Source of the DNA: Wolfiporia cocos
Taxonomy: Eukaryota > Basidiomycota > Agaricomycetes > Polyporales > Phaeolaceae
Assembly (NCBI GenBank): GCA_029448655.1
Contig: JACCLO010000006.1
Location: 3,286,001 to 3,350,000 of the forward strand
DNA: 64,000 nt
Reading direction: 5' to 3'
Positions 1 to 11,100 of this stretch are shown piece by piece; the first letter of the stretch is position 1; every line of letters begins with the position of its first letter. The notes beneath the pieces were generated by a model. It was not told where the DNA came from. It searched no databases and saw only the letters and a list, made by a program, of their open reading frames with translations. The position numbers were made by a program, and so were the translations under genes.

Positions 1-49
1 GGAACACAGGGGTTCAGTTTGACTGGAGAGAAACTCAAAGGAAACATGG

Positions 50-499
50 TGACACAGTACGGCCTGACGTACGTGGGGACCGCGTAAGCGGGGGTCCTAA
101 CACCCAGCGAGGCTCTCAGACTAGCAGGTAGGCATAGAGAGAGAGGCGGGGCAGGTCGCAGATGGGCACGCCAGGCAGCCAGACAGTAGAGGAGGGTATC
201 ATTACCCCCAAACGTCGAGAATGCTAAACATGAGCATAAGGCTCATGTCGTCGCGCATATATACATGTGGTCGCACTACTGCTACTAAGCCTGCCCTAAG
301 GCCTTAGAGGCTGTGCTGCATATGTAAGCATAATGTGGCGCCAGTAATGGCGCCGGGTCATGTGCATGGGGAGACGCCAGTAAGGGCGCCTGTACATAAG
401 GTGGTGTGACGCTATAGGGATAGCAGGTTAATAACGTAGATAATATCCTGTATATACCATAAGAAATAACGGGGCAACGCCACAGTAAAAACTGTGACA
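50..499 (-). mobile_element. Solo LTR A (family 1)
   Basis: The 450-bp segment starts TGACACAG and ends CTGTGACA. It is flanked by a perfect 5-bp target duplication, CATGG, at 45-49 and 500-504. It interrupts the gypsy element upstream of the protease. It shares with other family-1 LTRs a hairpin (228-248) beside a TATA-like box; the order of these two places its sense strand on the minus strand. Confidence 0.9.
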
Positions 500-2776
500 C
501 ATGGTAGTAATCAAGACGGGATAACGGGGAAGGCAGATTGAACTACCAATCACCCTCCACTGCCCTGACGGATGAAGCCTATTCACAAAGGCTCTCATCG
601 ACTCTGGTTCTACTGGATCAGTGATCAGTAAGACCTATGTGGAAAACCACAAACTCGAGCAAATCCCACTCAATCATCCCATCAAGCTTTTCAATGCCAA
701 TGGTTTGGCCAACTCAATGGGGCTCATAATGCATTATGTCAAGCTCCAGATGCAGATCAACACACACTTGGAAACCTGAAAGTTCCACATCATGGAACTT
801 AGCTCTGCAGACATTTTCATTGGCTTTGACTGGCTCAAAGACCACAATCCTTCCATTGACTGGAAGAAGCACAAGATCACGTTCACTTGCAACTGCAAAC
901 ACAAGCAGATCGAGGACGGTGATCACATTTACTACATTTTCACTGATGCATGGATCTGAAACAGGGAAGAGTGTAGAGCAGACATCGTGGAACGTGTCCA
1001 AGCCACGAAGGCAAGAGAAATTGCCATCACAGCTGGCAAAAGCACGGAAGCCAAAACATTCGAGGAGGTCATACCTGAGTACTTACACGAAATCAAAGAT
1101 GTGTTTGAGGAAAAGGAGTTCGACACACTCCCAGAACAGCAACCGTGGGATCATGCCATCAGACTCCTCCCCAATTCCGAACCATACATGGGCAAAATGC
1201 TATGCCCTTTCTCCACGTGAACAGGAAGCACTGGATGACTTCCTAGAAGAGCAACTGCACACGGGCCGCATCCACCCATCAAAGTCACCATGGGGGGCAC
1301 CCTTCTTCTTTGTCAAACAGAAAGACGGGAAACTACACCCTATCCAAGACTATCGTAAGTTGAACCAAATGACCAAAAAGAACAGGTACCCGCTCCTGCT
1401 CATCACGGAGCTGCTCAACAAGCTAAAGCGAGCTAAGTACTTTTCCAAATTGGACATACATTGGGGATACACGAACATCAGAATCAAAGAAGGCAACAAA
1501 GAAAAAGCTGCCTTCATCACCAATCAGGGCCTATACGAGCCACTGGTGATGTTCTTCGGAATGTGCAACACACCGGGCACATTCCAGACTTTGATGAATG
1601 ACATATTTAGAGACCTAGTCCTCACAGGAAAGGTCATTGTATACTTGGACAATATACTTCTTTTCATGGAGAACCAAAATGAACACAGGGAAATCCTGAG
1701 ACGAGTTCTACAGGTTCTCCATCAAAATAAGTTGACATGCAAGCCAGAGAAATGCAAGTTCAAGCAGTCCAAAGTAGAATATCTCGGACACATAATCTCT
1801 CACATAGGGAAATCCGTATGGATCCCACGAAGGTAGCTGCAGTAGCTGAATGGCCAGCACCTTGGAACAAGAAAGAAGTGCAATCCTTTATAGGATTTGC
1901 CAACTTCTACTGGAGATTTATTCCCAAGTTCTCTATGGTAGCGTGCCCACTGATCAATCTGACCAAAAATAAAAATGGAGAATGGCAGTGGGGTACAGCT
2001 GAACAGGAATGCTTTGACAAACTCAAGAAGATATTTGTTGAAGCACCTGTACTGGGAATCCCTAATGATGACAACCCCTTCCACATCGAGGCAGACTCTT
2101 CAGATTTCGCAACTGGAGCCTGCCTCATGCAGAAGCAGGATGGCATTTGGAAGCCCATAGCATACCAATCAAAGACACTACTACCGGCAGAAAGGAACTA
2201 CAAGGTATATGACCGAGAACTCCTGGCCATAATGTGCACCCTAGACGAATGGCGGCATTTTATAATGGGTGCAAAGCATCCTGTAGAAGTACTGATGGAC
2301 CACAAGAATTTAGAATACTTTAAGACCCCGTGAAAAATTAATCCGCGACAAGCCCGGTGGATGACGGAACTTGCCAAGTACGACCTACAACTCATGCACA
2401 TCCCCGGCAAAACCAATGGAAGGGCGGACAGACTATCCCAACGAGGCAATCATGACAACAACAAGGACCACCTTGAAGGACAGATCATCCTGAATGAACA
2501 CCTCTTCATCAAGGACAGCGAGGAACATCTGCGATCCTCTTTCTACACCCTACCTCATGGAATCACCCATGAGGAGGTTAAAGAAAGGGTCAAGGCAGAA
2601 GCTGCACTGTATGACAAGGAAGTAGTAGAAGGATCAGTTGAAATGGCTGAGGACAGCCTATGCTACAGGAGGGGGAAGTTGATCATTCTGAGAGATGAGG
2701 AATTAATCGGAAAAAAATCATTTCTTCATTCCACCACATGGTCTTGGCAGGATGTCCTGGCACAGAAAACACATAC

Positions 2777-3262
2777 TGTCACAATACCTGTGACACATCT
2801 CCACCAACGCTCTGCCCCATATGCCTGCTCCAACCCTCAACACCTAAGTCCCTACAACCCAACACATACCTGGGTCATAACCCCCCAAGGTGCTGGCTCC
2901 TAAGGTAGAGGCTAGTAGTCGAGGTTGCAGATGAGTGGTCTTATGTCGCGCAGCAGAGAGGTACTGGTAAGGGGGCCTAAGCCCCAAGATTGGATTGAGA
3001 AGTCTGGGGAGTAAGCCCCAGACAACGCGGTATATATACATGAATGTAGCAGCACTTACTACTGGCTATAGGGTATGCCCTAAAGCAACATGGCCTGTGC
3101 GCATGCGCCTAATAGCAGAACCAGTGACCGCTTACATAATACATCACGTGACCAGCAGGCTATCTAATCTAACTACGCACGACTATCTATATATCAGGTG
3201 ATCTCTGGACATGAGTACGTGGGTCTGAGACGCGATGGGGGCACAATGTCGAAAATGTGACA
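2777..3262 (-). mobile_element. Solo LTR B (family 1) inside gypsy pol
   Basis: It starts TGTCACAATACC and ends TGTGACA, with a perfect 5-bp duplication CATAC at 2772-2776 and 3263-3267. It splits the end of RNase H from the integrase zinc finger. The hairpin at 3002-3023 next to a TATATATA tract (3031-3040) matches the other family-1 copies. Confidence 0.93.
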
Positions 3263-3654
3263 CATACACGGCAATCCATCAGTCATACTGGTGGTCGAAA
3301 ATGCGAAACAACATCCGCCAGTACGTCAAAGCCTGTATCAAGTGCCAGCAAGCAAAGCCAGACCACTCGAAGAGAGCTGCACCATTGAACCTGAATCTGA
3401 CACCCGCACACAATTGGGAGAGTATTTCCATAGACATGATCACAGGACTCCCTACATCCAAGGGTCACAATGCCATTATTGTAATTGTAGATATGAAATC
3501 AAAGGACTACATTGCGGTACCAACCACAACCAAGCTCACAGCAGAAGGTTGGGCCAATATATCCGTAGATAAAGTATATACACAGCATGGACTACCAAAG
3601 AAAGTATTTAGCAACAGAGGTCCTCAATTTGTATTGGACTTCATAAAGACGTTT

Positions 3655-4171
3655 TGACACAGACTTGCCTCTGATGTCACATCCCAACCGCTGGGTCTTG
3701 TCTCTAAGGGACCTAGCGTCGTCTATAGGGGAGGCTACAATGCTAAGGAGGGTAACCACCAGACTAGCAGGTATAAGATGAGGGAGACGTCGCGCGGGCA
3801 GACAAGGAGAGAGCATGAAAGAGGGCACACGCGCCCAACTGACATTAATAGGTCTGAGGTTGTAAGACCTCAGACGAGCTATTATATACATGACGGGACC
3901 GCTACGCTATGACTGAGGGGCATACCCTAAAGTGGGCTGGTCTGTGCGCAAGGTAGGTACAGTGTCATGTGAGGGGCTGACTAAGTAAGGGGGCGGTGCC
4001 AAGGCGCCACTACTATCAGTCAAGTATCTAATCTAATCTATCTACCGGTCACGTGCCGTCAGGCAGGGGAGGGCATAGTGACGAAGGGGTTAGCGAGCCT
4101 AAGGGAAGGTGTAGTGACACATGTTCGAGCCTAGGGGCCCCCGCATTATGTCAGAGGGTAAAACCGTGACA
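3655..4171 (-). mobile_element. Solo LTR C (family 1) inside integrase
   Basis: TG..CA ends (TGACACAG / CCGTGACA) with a perfect 5-bp duplication CGTTT at 3650-3654 and 4172-4176. It cuts the integrase core; the reading frame picks up again directly after the right-hand duplication. The family hairpin lies at 3852-3875. Confidence 0.93.
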
Positions 4172-4873
4172 CGTTTACTGTAGATTAGGCATCGAAGGAA
4201 ACCCTAGTACCGTGTTCCACCCACAAACAGACGGGCAGACAGAACGTATGAGTCAGGAACTAGAGGTTTACCTAAGATTGTTTATTAATGACATGCATAC
4301 CAACTGGCCGGACTTACTTCCGCTAGCTAGTTTTGCCTACAAATGTCACATACATAGTAGCACAGGCTACAGCCCCTTTTACCTTACTCACAGATACCAC
4401 CCATCTACAGGTGTGGAGGCACCAGAGCTGGAAGAGGGGGTGGAAACCACCAAGGATTGGGTCAAACATACGCACATGATACCCCAAACCACTTCCAAGA
4501 ACCTTGAACGAGCCAAAATTTGTATGAAAGGATACTATGACTGCAAGCGAACCAACCCTCACACGTACAACGAGGGAGACATGGTTTGGGTCAATGGGCA
4601 AAACATTAACATGGGAAACCCTATGAAGAAGCTCGATTCAAAGCAGTATGGACCATATAAGATCACAAAGAAGGTTGGGCACAGCGCATATGAACTAGAT
4701 CTATCCACAGACATGCGCAGCATATACCCAGTATTTAACGGAGTTCTACTGCTGCCCTATGTACCGCCCACCTTCCCCAATCAGGACCACAATGAACGGA
4801 TGGAAAGCAATGATGCTCGCAGGCCTCTCAGGATCCTCGAATCCAGGGAAGACCAAGGGCGAGTCAAGCTAGA

Positions 4874-5486
4874 TAGTGATGTGCAAAGCCCGGCTCAGCT
4901 CAAAGCCTGGGGCTTGGGCCCAGCTTTGAAGGGCCCGGGCTCAGCGAAATGTCAGGCCGGGCCCTCCCTGATGGCTCAGGCCGGCTTGGGCCCGGCTCAG
5001 GCTCAGGCCAGGGCTTATGAGCAATCAGGAAGGACCTCGAAGTTATTGGTTTGTACAGCTCAAAATTGCAGCACAATGCATTCAGGATGCATATATGTCC
5101 GCTATTTATTGCTGTCTGATCTACAAGTACTTGTACAGTTGCTCATGACACTGACAGAAATACAGGTCTCGATCGCAACCCCGACCGCAACCCCGATCGC
5201 AATAGTTACGAAGTTCGGCACCGGCCACAAGTTATTGTATGGTTGTTGAGAATATTTAAGTTGAAAGTATGCAAAATCATGTACCAACGGGCCTATTTTC
5301 GCTCACTACAACGTAGCTACAGTTGCACGCCTAAAGCCACCGGCTCAGGGCTCGGCTACGGCCAGCTCACAATCCAAGCTGGGCCCTGAGCCATCGTAAG
5401 CCGCCCCCAAGGCTCGGCTCGGCCCGGCTTAAGTCGGCTCGGCCAGGCCCAGCTCACGGCTTTGAGCCGGGCTTTGCACATCACTA
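4874..5486. mobile_element. hAT-like MITE, 613 bp
   Basis: The inverted ends begin TAGTGATGTGCAAAGCCCGG and continue with an imperfect match for about 30 bp. The flanks are AAGCTAGA (4866-4873) and GAGCTAGA (5487-5494), an 8-bp target duplication with one mismatch, as expected for hAT. Both ends are rich in GGCTCAGG/GGCCCGG runs and the centre is AT-rich. I see no transposase, so it is non-autonomous. It separates the gypsy integrase tail from the chromodomain. Confidence 0.85.
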
Positions 5487-5799
5487 GAGCTAGAAGTCGA
5501 GTGGTCTGATGGGACCAAGACATGGAAAGAAAACACATATTGACTCCATGGCAAGACATCATCACCAAGTACTTTGAAGACAGACCTACCGCTCTGGCCA
5601 TCAGTGGAAAAACCGAACCACCGAATGGGACCCCAAGTGGGAAGACTTCAAAAGAAAATATCTAGCCATGAAGCTCAACCGAGAACTGGACAAATTCATA
5701 GTTCACGATGACGTAGACATCACACTGTTGAAGGACACAAAGATTCCCTTCTATATCTACCCAAAACAGCTCATCACCAAGAACTTCTGGTTCTGCAAT

Positions 5800-6344
5800 T
5801 GTTACGGTCTGTACGAATATCCTCGAAGTTCCATTTCTTGACGCTCCACTGGGAGAGAGGACTTAGTGTTCAACCACTCTATCGTGTGCCTTATTTTTAG
5901 GGGTCTCTGTTCAACCGGTGAACCTCATTTCATGTATAACAACCCTATGCCCTTAGACGAGCTAGGCATCAGGTTCTAGTTGATGTGCAGTGCCCAACCA
6001 CCGAGTTCTTATGTTGCACCTCTTGTTGTGCTCAACCACAATGCTTTGTATTTGATATCTTAGCACACTAGCCTTACGGACTTAATGGTAGTAGTACCAA
6101 GGACACTATGACCCCGATTATAGGATCGCAGTATATAACCTGATGTAAATACCGGTCGAGTTCCTCAGCTCGACCTTGTTGAATTACAAGGATCTTATAC
6201 TCGTTCTCAAAGACTTAAGCAATTAAGTCTACAACCTGTATATCGACACTCTGACTCTGCTGAGTCCGACAAGTAGTGCGCTACTTGACATGCTGAGTAA
6301 CTCGACTTATTTATTCACATTGAACGGATATTTGATCCGTAACA
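5800..6344. mobile_element. Solo LTR (family 2) in gypsy 3' region
   Basis: Ends are TGTTACGG and CCGTAACA, 545 bp, with a perfect 5-bp duplication GCAAT at 5795-5799 and 6345-6349. A second copy of the same length lies at 55045-55589. Shared internal stretches include a TTTCATGTATAACAACCCT block and the paired CGAGTTCCTCAGCTCG motif. Confidence 0.92.
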
Positions 6345-6569
6345 GCAATCCACTAACTCGTGAAATTCAATATGGAGTACGTGTTGGACAACCCATAGAA
6401 TCCACCATACCCAACAACCTGGGATGGATCTACCTGATACACTACACACTCCAGATGGCAAACAAACATACCTGCCAGAAACACGAGCATGACCATCCCT
6501 GTCATGGTGATCAACAATGGTACAAAATGATTGCTGGATGTGGGGACATGCAGCTAGAAGAGGGGGTAC

Positions 6570-6950
6570 TGTCACAAGCCAATTTTCTCCAACTAGCTAA
6601 CAACTAGTGATGGACTCTAAACCCTTATCGTATCTAAGCGCACACCTAAGCAGTCATGTGCAAGGGCCCCGATTGCCCTATCACGTGCTGGCAGGCCCCC
6701 AGGTGCTCTGTGCCGTGTACCTACACCCACTATAGGGTTACCTACATTATAACGGACTATCAGCTTACATAATAACTATACAGCTGCTAAATATGTACAA
6801 ACAGTAGAATAGCATATATACTGGCTGACAAGCTGGGTAGCACCCCAGACTCGTCTTGGCCTTATATGCCTTGAGTAGCCTCAGACCAGGAATATGTCTT
6901 TGTGCAAGTTCTATTCCCCTGAGTTGTTGCTTGAGATCGTGCTTGTGTCA
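6570..6950 (+). mobile_element. 3' LTR of the first gypsy element (family 3)
   Basis: It starts TGTCACAAGCCAA right after the purine-rich tract AGAAGAGGGGG and ends TTGTGTCA. The sense-strand order is TATA-like CATATATA, then a hairpin CTGGG..CCCAG about 20 bp downstream. The same family occurs as solo LTRs at 49732-50661 (same orientation) and 15244-16314 (opposite). At 381 bp it is much shorter than those copies, so it probably carries internal deletions. Confidence 0.82.
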
Positions 6951-7029
6951 CGACTGGAATCAATCAGGTAACATGACTCTTAGTGCGTCAGGCCACTCTT
7001 CCAAACCTCTAGTTGCTAAATGGAACATA

Positions 7030-7290
7030 TAACCCTAGAATATTAATAACTGGTCGACTCACTGCAGGGTAATGCAGGGCTTCAAGTCACTGGTATCAGG
7101 ATAATAATTGTCAGCTCCATGTTGATCTTCATGAGACCTTAACTCCACAAAAGCTGCTAAACATCCAAATACCTCTCAACTACAAGTGGATCTTCAATCT
7201 CAACATTCCCGCTGGAGCGCTGCACGCTCACTCATCCTGAATTATACGTTGTATTGCATAAGCTCCTCATGCCTCATGCCATGTCCATAT
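7030..7290 (+). pseudogene. Relic fragment of ATM1, exon 1 end to exon 2 with intron
   Basis: This stretch aligns by eye with 22280-22545 of the intact atm1 gene. It matches the exon-1 end (ACTGGTCGACTC against ACTGGTCAACTC), the whole first intron down to CACAAAAG, the exon-2 start (AAGCTGCTAAACATCCAAAT) and the exon-2 end (TTATACGTTGTATTGCAT). Part of exon 2 is deleted. Many differences are C/T or G/A. Because the intron is kept, the copy came from DNA and was not retroposed. Its edges are uncertain, and no other atm1 exon is visible nearby. Confidence 0.72.
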
Positions 7291-7868
7291 ATATCTGAAG
7301 CTGTTATGAACAAAGTGGCATCGAATGGCAAAGTGACGAAGTCGAGGGGACATAACATACATCCTGCCGATACAGGATGCTTCAACGTTTGCAACGAGAT
7401 GGTGGGTATGTCAGCGGGCTCCAACATTCCAGGGTACGAGTGGAAAGCATCGAGCTTGCGCATAGAAAGGCCCGGGAGTGATCAGTTCAAACACGTCATT
7501 ATTACTATGACCCCGTAAAAATGTGAAAGAGCTTACTGACTAATCGTGGCTGTACAAGGAAAGTAGGGGGAGAGCCTGCAAGTCTCATCGTCTGAGAAAT
7601 GGGTCCCGAAAGTGCGATCACATCTAGCGCCACATATAGACAATTTTCGCCACACTACGCCACAGCTCATCTATCAAGAGGTAATGATACTAACATCGCA
7701 GTAAGTGTTGATACACCCGAATCCCGATAGCGAACATCCTACCGCGAGAGTGCAAGTCGGCTTCGGTAGCAAACGTGACACTGCGCGGAGAAGAGGTTTG
7801 TTTATGTAAAAACGATGTATTACATAAACGATACGGTCACTCCTCGGGCGTTCTTCACAAATTCAAAT
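7291..7868. other. Intergenic, nothing recognised
   Basis: Between the ATM1 relic and the reductase stop codon I see no conserved coding block, LTR or inverted repeat. A 110-codon frame (7186-7518) overlaps the relic and has no recognisable motif. The last 300 bp probably hold the 3' end of the reductase transcript. Confidence 0.4.
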
Positions 7869-9206
7869 TCACTCTTCCTTCCACTCACTCAGCGGGATAG
7901 AGTCGATCTTCATGTTAGCCAGGTACTGCGGCGCATACCGTGTTCCCTGAACATCGGCCGCGTCAATCGCCGCTCTCAGCTCCCTTACATCCTCGTCCGC
8001 CAGCTGTATCTCAGCCGCCTTTGCGTTCTCTTCCAGTCTGTCTGCGGTCTTGGTCCCTGGAATAGGCACAAAGTCCACATGCGTCGTGAGGATCCACGCG
8101 AGCGCGATCTGTCCGGGGGTGGCATTGTACTTCCGCGCAACAGATTGGAACTTGTCGATGAGGGCAAGATTCTTGGGGAAATTTTCGTCTGAGAATCGCG
8201 GAAGATAGTGGCGGAAGTCATCAGGATCGAAATCTGCGCGCAACTTGAAGCTGAAGCACGAAGTGAGTCAGTTTGTGTACAATATGATCCATAACCATCT
8301 CGAGGCGCGTACCGTCCAGTGATAATACCTATTTCGATTAAGCAGAGTGTCAGCGCACGCTGTACAGCCGCTAATCCCGCACGTACCTCTTCCAAGTGGG
8401 GAATATGCCACAACACTCGCGCCGAGCTCGCGCGAGGCAGTAACAAACCCAGTAGTCTCGATCTCCAGCTCAAACGGGCTGTATTCCATCTGGCATGCGA
8501 TAACCTTGTCGCCAATCCCCGGCACGCTCCTCGCGCGCTGCAGATGTTCAACACTACACTCGCTCAAGCCAACATACCGCACCGTCCCCTTCTCGATGTA
8601 TGGACGGAGCGTCTCCAACAACACTGTTACTCAAGATAGTATCGTGTATCCTGCAGCGCTTCACAGGGTCTCGTACCTTCTATGGGGACTTCGGGATCGA
8701 CACGGTGCTGGTAGTACAAGTCGATCCACTCTGTTTGCAAGTCCTTGAGCGAGTTTTCCAGCCGCGCCCTAATGTAAGACGGCTTGCTGTTCGGCTTGAG
8801 CGGGTTTGCGGCGCCCGGAGTGAGGTCGCGTCCGCCGAACTTGGTGGCGAGGAAGATGTCGGAGCGCCTGCCTGTCTGTGCGAACCATTTGCCGATGGTG
8901 ACCTCGCCTGTGTCGCCTTTCGTCAAGGGACAGTATATGCGGGGAACGCGATTGCATACTCGTCCCGTAGATATCTGCCGAGTCCCAGAAGGTGATCCCC
9001 CGATTGGCGGCATAGGAGAGGGTCTCGAGGGCCTGTGCTTCATTGGTCTTGCCGTAGAATGCGCCTATTCCTGTGTTTGCGGCGGTATGAGAGCGTGAAT
9101 CGGCGGCGCACGCATAGATCTGCGTACCCATTGCCCCAAACCCTATCGTGCTGACTTGCGGCCCATTGCGGCCGAGTTGTCGAGTGGGGTATTTCGCTGA
9201 GGACAT
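7869..9206 (-). CDS. Aldo/keto reductase
   Basis: Likely an NADPH-dependent reductase of aldehydes or ketones, cytosolic (no targeting signal seen). Five exons on the minus strand: 8960-9206, 8677-8907, 8387-8623, 8313-8328 and 7869-8250; each intron of about 52-62 bp has GT..AG ends. The start MSSAKYPTRQLG leads into the family opening STIGFGAMG. The catalytic tetrad is visible: Asp and Tyr in FWDSADIYG, Lys in LATKFGG and His in YYQHRVDP. The NADP-binding end contains PIPGTK and the following RLEENAKA helix. The joined protein is about 370 residues, somewhat longer than the usual 320-345, partly because of an insertion of about 20 residues after GFGAMG. It resembles the fungal AKR13/pyridoxal-reductase-like group; the substrate cannot be inferred. 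Exon 4 is only 16 bp. Confidence 0.93.
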
Positions 9207-9603
9207 CTTAGTGACAGTGCTCGTCTGTACAGGTGCTGAGGGTTGGTGGATTACAAAGCACTGGTATCACCTGGTAATCTGAGATCATGTCCAATATGGA
9301 AAGATCCCGAGATTCTATCGTGGGACCCTGCTTTCAGCTGACACTGGAGGAATTAGGTAGGTTCAAAGCAATGGCAAACAGCTATTTCGTATATTCTATT
9401 CACGAATGAAACCGTGGATCCTGCATCTTGTTATGAACACGATTGATCCGTGGTGCTCTCGCTGAGACAACATAGAGCGCATCGACACTAGTCCGATCCT
9501 ATGAAGAACAGGACATCTTGGTTCGCCAGAGCATGCACCAGCTTTGACTTGAGGTTAATTACCCAGCGGGTTTGCGTAGCACTAAGCGCTGAACGTCACG
9601 TGT
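9207..9603. other. Upstream of reductase; holds an inverted repeat copy
   Basis: The first 300 bp are the likely reductase promoter, with no clear element. At 9546-9587 lies a 42-bp stretch whose reverse complement occurs at 20267-20308 with about two mismatches. It is part of an older repeat that also served as target for the insertions at 9604 and 20309. The last 14 bp (9590-9603) are the left target duplication of the next element. Confidence 0.6.
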
Positions 9604-11100
9604 AAGACCCTCCTTTCTCTCGTACCACCACCATCGCCTTAGGCGCTCACGTACCGTCCACCTAAACAACACCCCCTACGCATCGTCCACCTCACCATGA
9701 ACACCCAACGCACCGTCCCGAGTACACAGAGGGTCCCTACCGACATCACCCCCGCTACCTTTGCCTTTGATCTTCTTTTCAACGCCGCCCAAAGCATTCA
9801 CCGGGCGCATGAAACCACCCCATCAACATACGCTCTTCCTCTCTGGAAGACACACGTATCCTACCTTCTCACCGCTATCACCCATGGTGCCAACGAATTG
9901 GCCCACACCGAACTCCCCTCCCTGCTCACTTTGCAGCAGGATGTCAACAACCTTGCGCTACACCTCACCTCACTCCTAGCGCCTACGTTCCACAACCCTT
10001 TACCAACCCCCCCCACACCCTCCACCCCTAAGCCACGCACCACTCCATCCACGCCTCACCACAAACACGTTTCCAACCGCTCTCTCCGGCCCACCCCGAA
10101 GAAGCTCGAACCGCGTCTACACTGGGTTCCGAATCGTCCCGAGACGCCACCTCGCACCCCATCCCCACGACCCACACCTCCTCGTACCCCATCACCCACT
10201 CCCAGTCATACCTCCGTCGCCTCAGTCGACACTGTCAACTTCCTGCTCGAACCACCCCTATACGACCATCCTATTGGCCCCCTTGAGAAACCCCTATATG
10301 ACCAACCTGCCGGTCCTATGGAGGGACCTATCTACGACCGCCCTGCTGGTCCTATGGAAGGACCAATCTATTCTCACCCCGCCGGCCCCGAACCGTGGGG
10401 CAACGTACTATACGCACCTCCTCATATCTTCGTCCCCTCCCATTCTCTCACACTCCAAATCAACAACGTCCTTAGACGTCCATCCCAGAACTCCGAGCCT
10501 TACGACTCTCACCTTCTCAGCATGGAATGGTACGAGGTAATCCGGAACACCATGTTCTGGTACCGTCTTCACCGTGCCAACGTCCAACATGCCGAACCGA
10601 TTCAATTTTCCAACTTCAACTGGATCAACAACAACTCCACGAAGCTTCGATCCTCCATTTACGTATCCTTCCCCGACGACGACACGCACGTCATCCTCGA
10701 ACAAATCGAAGAATCTCTTGCTGGCGTTCAACGCATCGCCCGCAAACGCGACATATTCAACCCTCAGATCTCTTGGGAGATCGTCAACTCCACACCCATT
10801 TCTGCAGCGAGTTCTTCTGCATCGTAGTTATACTTTTTCTACTCATTCTCCACCCATTTTCCCAAATATTTATTGAACAGCGTCGGCCTAACTCGGGGCC
10901 CGTATGACGTCAGTTCCACTCCTTCGGAGTACCTACGACCCCTTCCCCTCTCACCACGACTAACAAACATCCCACCGCTAACACCACCCTACTCGTATTT
11001 ACGATACTCTTTACTTCCACTGTGGCTCTCGTTAGCTGCCGCACATGTACATAGGATACTGACTGCGGGGTATAAATGGTTGTCTCTCTCTCTCTCTCTC
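9604..11100 (+). mobile_element. Retroposon-like insertion carrying one ORF
   Basis: The 14-bp string TGAACGTCACGTGT occurs at 9590-9603 and again at 11101-11114, directly flanking this 1497-bp block. The block ends in a (TC)n run (11083-11100), preceded by GGGGTATAAATGG. Long direct repeats of 14-15 bp together with a simple-repeat 3' tail are what target-primed (LINE-type) retroposition leaves. No reverse transcriptase is present, so it would have been moved in trans. It lies in an older repeat upstream of transposon copy C1. Confidence 0.6.
9697..10827 (+). CDS. Unknown Pro-rich protein, 376 aa, in mobile block
   Basis: An intact intron-less ORF of unknown function. The first 100 residues look helical (FDLLFNAAQSIHRAHE, LLTLQQDVNNLALHLTSLL). 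Residues 105-170 are Pro/Thr/Ser-rich with PRTPSP repeats. Residues about 185-235 hold four tandem units of the form PLYDxPxGPxE (YDHPIGP, YDQPAGP, YDRPAGP, YSHPAGP). The C-terminal 110 residues are denser in hydrophobic and aromatic positions (WYEVIRNTMFWYRLHRANVQ, SIYVSFPDDDTHVILEQIEE) and may form a folded domain. The A residue three bases before the ATG suits a eukaryotic start. There is no zinc knuckle, RT or signal peptide. Its survival without stops inside a mobile-looking block suggests recent insertion or selection. Confidence 0.7.
   Translation: MNTQRTVPSTQRVPTDITPATFAFDLLFNAAQSIHRAHETTPSTYALPLWKTHVSYLLTAITHGANELAHTELPSLLTLQQDVNNLALHLTSLLAPTFHNPLPTPPTPSTPKPRTTPSTPHHKHVSNRSLRPTPKKLEPRLHWVPNRPETPPRTPSPRPTPPRTPSPTPSHTSVASVDTVNFLLEPPLYDHPIGPLEKPLYDQPAGPMEGPIYDRPAGPMEGPIYSHPAGPEPWGNVLYAPPHIFVPSHSLTLQINNVLRRPSQNSEPYDSHLLSMEWYEVIRNTMFWYRLHRANVQHAEPIQFSNFNWINNNSTKLRSSIYVSFPDDDTHVILEQIEESLAGVQRIARKRDIFNPQISWEIVNSTPISAASSSAS

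Larger units (their letters stand above)
1..6569 (+). pseudogene. Broken gypsy pol: protease, RT, RNase H, integrase, chromodomain
   Basis: An aspartic protease with an intact DSG motif starts near 591 and meets a stop near 777. RT runs from about 1080 to 1840 and changes frame near 1190 and 1800. Its YxDD motif reads YLDN, so a catalytic Asp is lost. RNase H (about 1990-2460, with DSSDFATGA and YDRELLAI) carries a stop near 2332. The integrase zinc-finger pair (ACIKCQQ) lies near 3330, the catalytic core is at 3380-3654 and resumes at 4177 with the HPQTDGQTER block, and the C-terminal part ends near 4870. A chromodomain piece (ELEVEWSDGTKTW) resumes at 5487 after the MITE. A further frame rich in His and Cys continues to the purine tract. 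No functional enzyme can be made. Confidence 0.9.
1..6950 (+). mobile_element. Ty3/gypsy chromodomain LTR retrotransposon, 5' end outside window
   Basis: Protease, reverse transcriptase, RNase H, integrase and chromodomain segments follow one another in gypsy order, then a purine-rich tract (about 6556-6567) and an LTR at 6570-6950. The 5' LTR and gag lie to the left of the window. The element is old: it has frameshifts, in-frame stops and five nested insertions (50-499, 2777-3262, 3655-4171, 4874-5486, 5800-6344). Removing each insertion together with one copy of its target duplication makes the pol translation continuous again, which supports both the nesting and the boundaries. Confidence 0.92.

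Noticed and set aside
4870..5249. C-terminal extension of the integrase frame
   Set aside because: It is read-through into the inserted MITE; the true continuation (chromodomain) lies after 5487.
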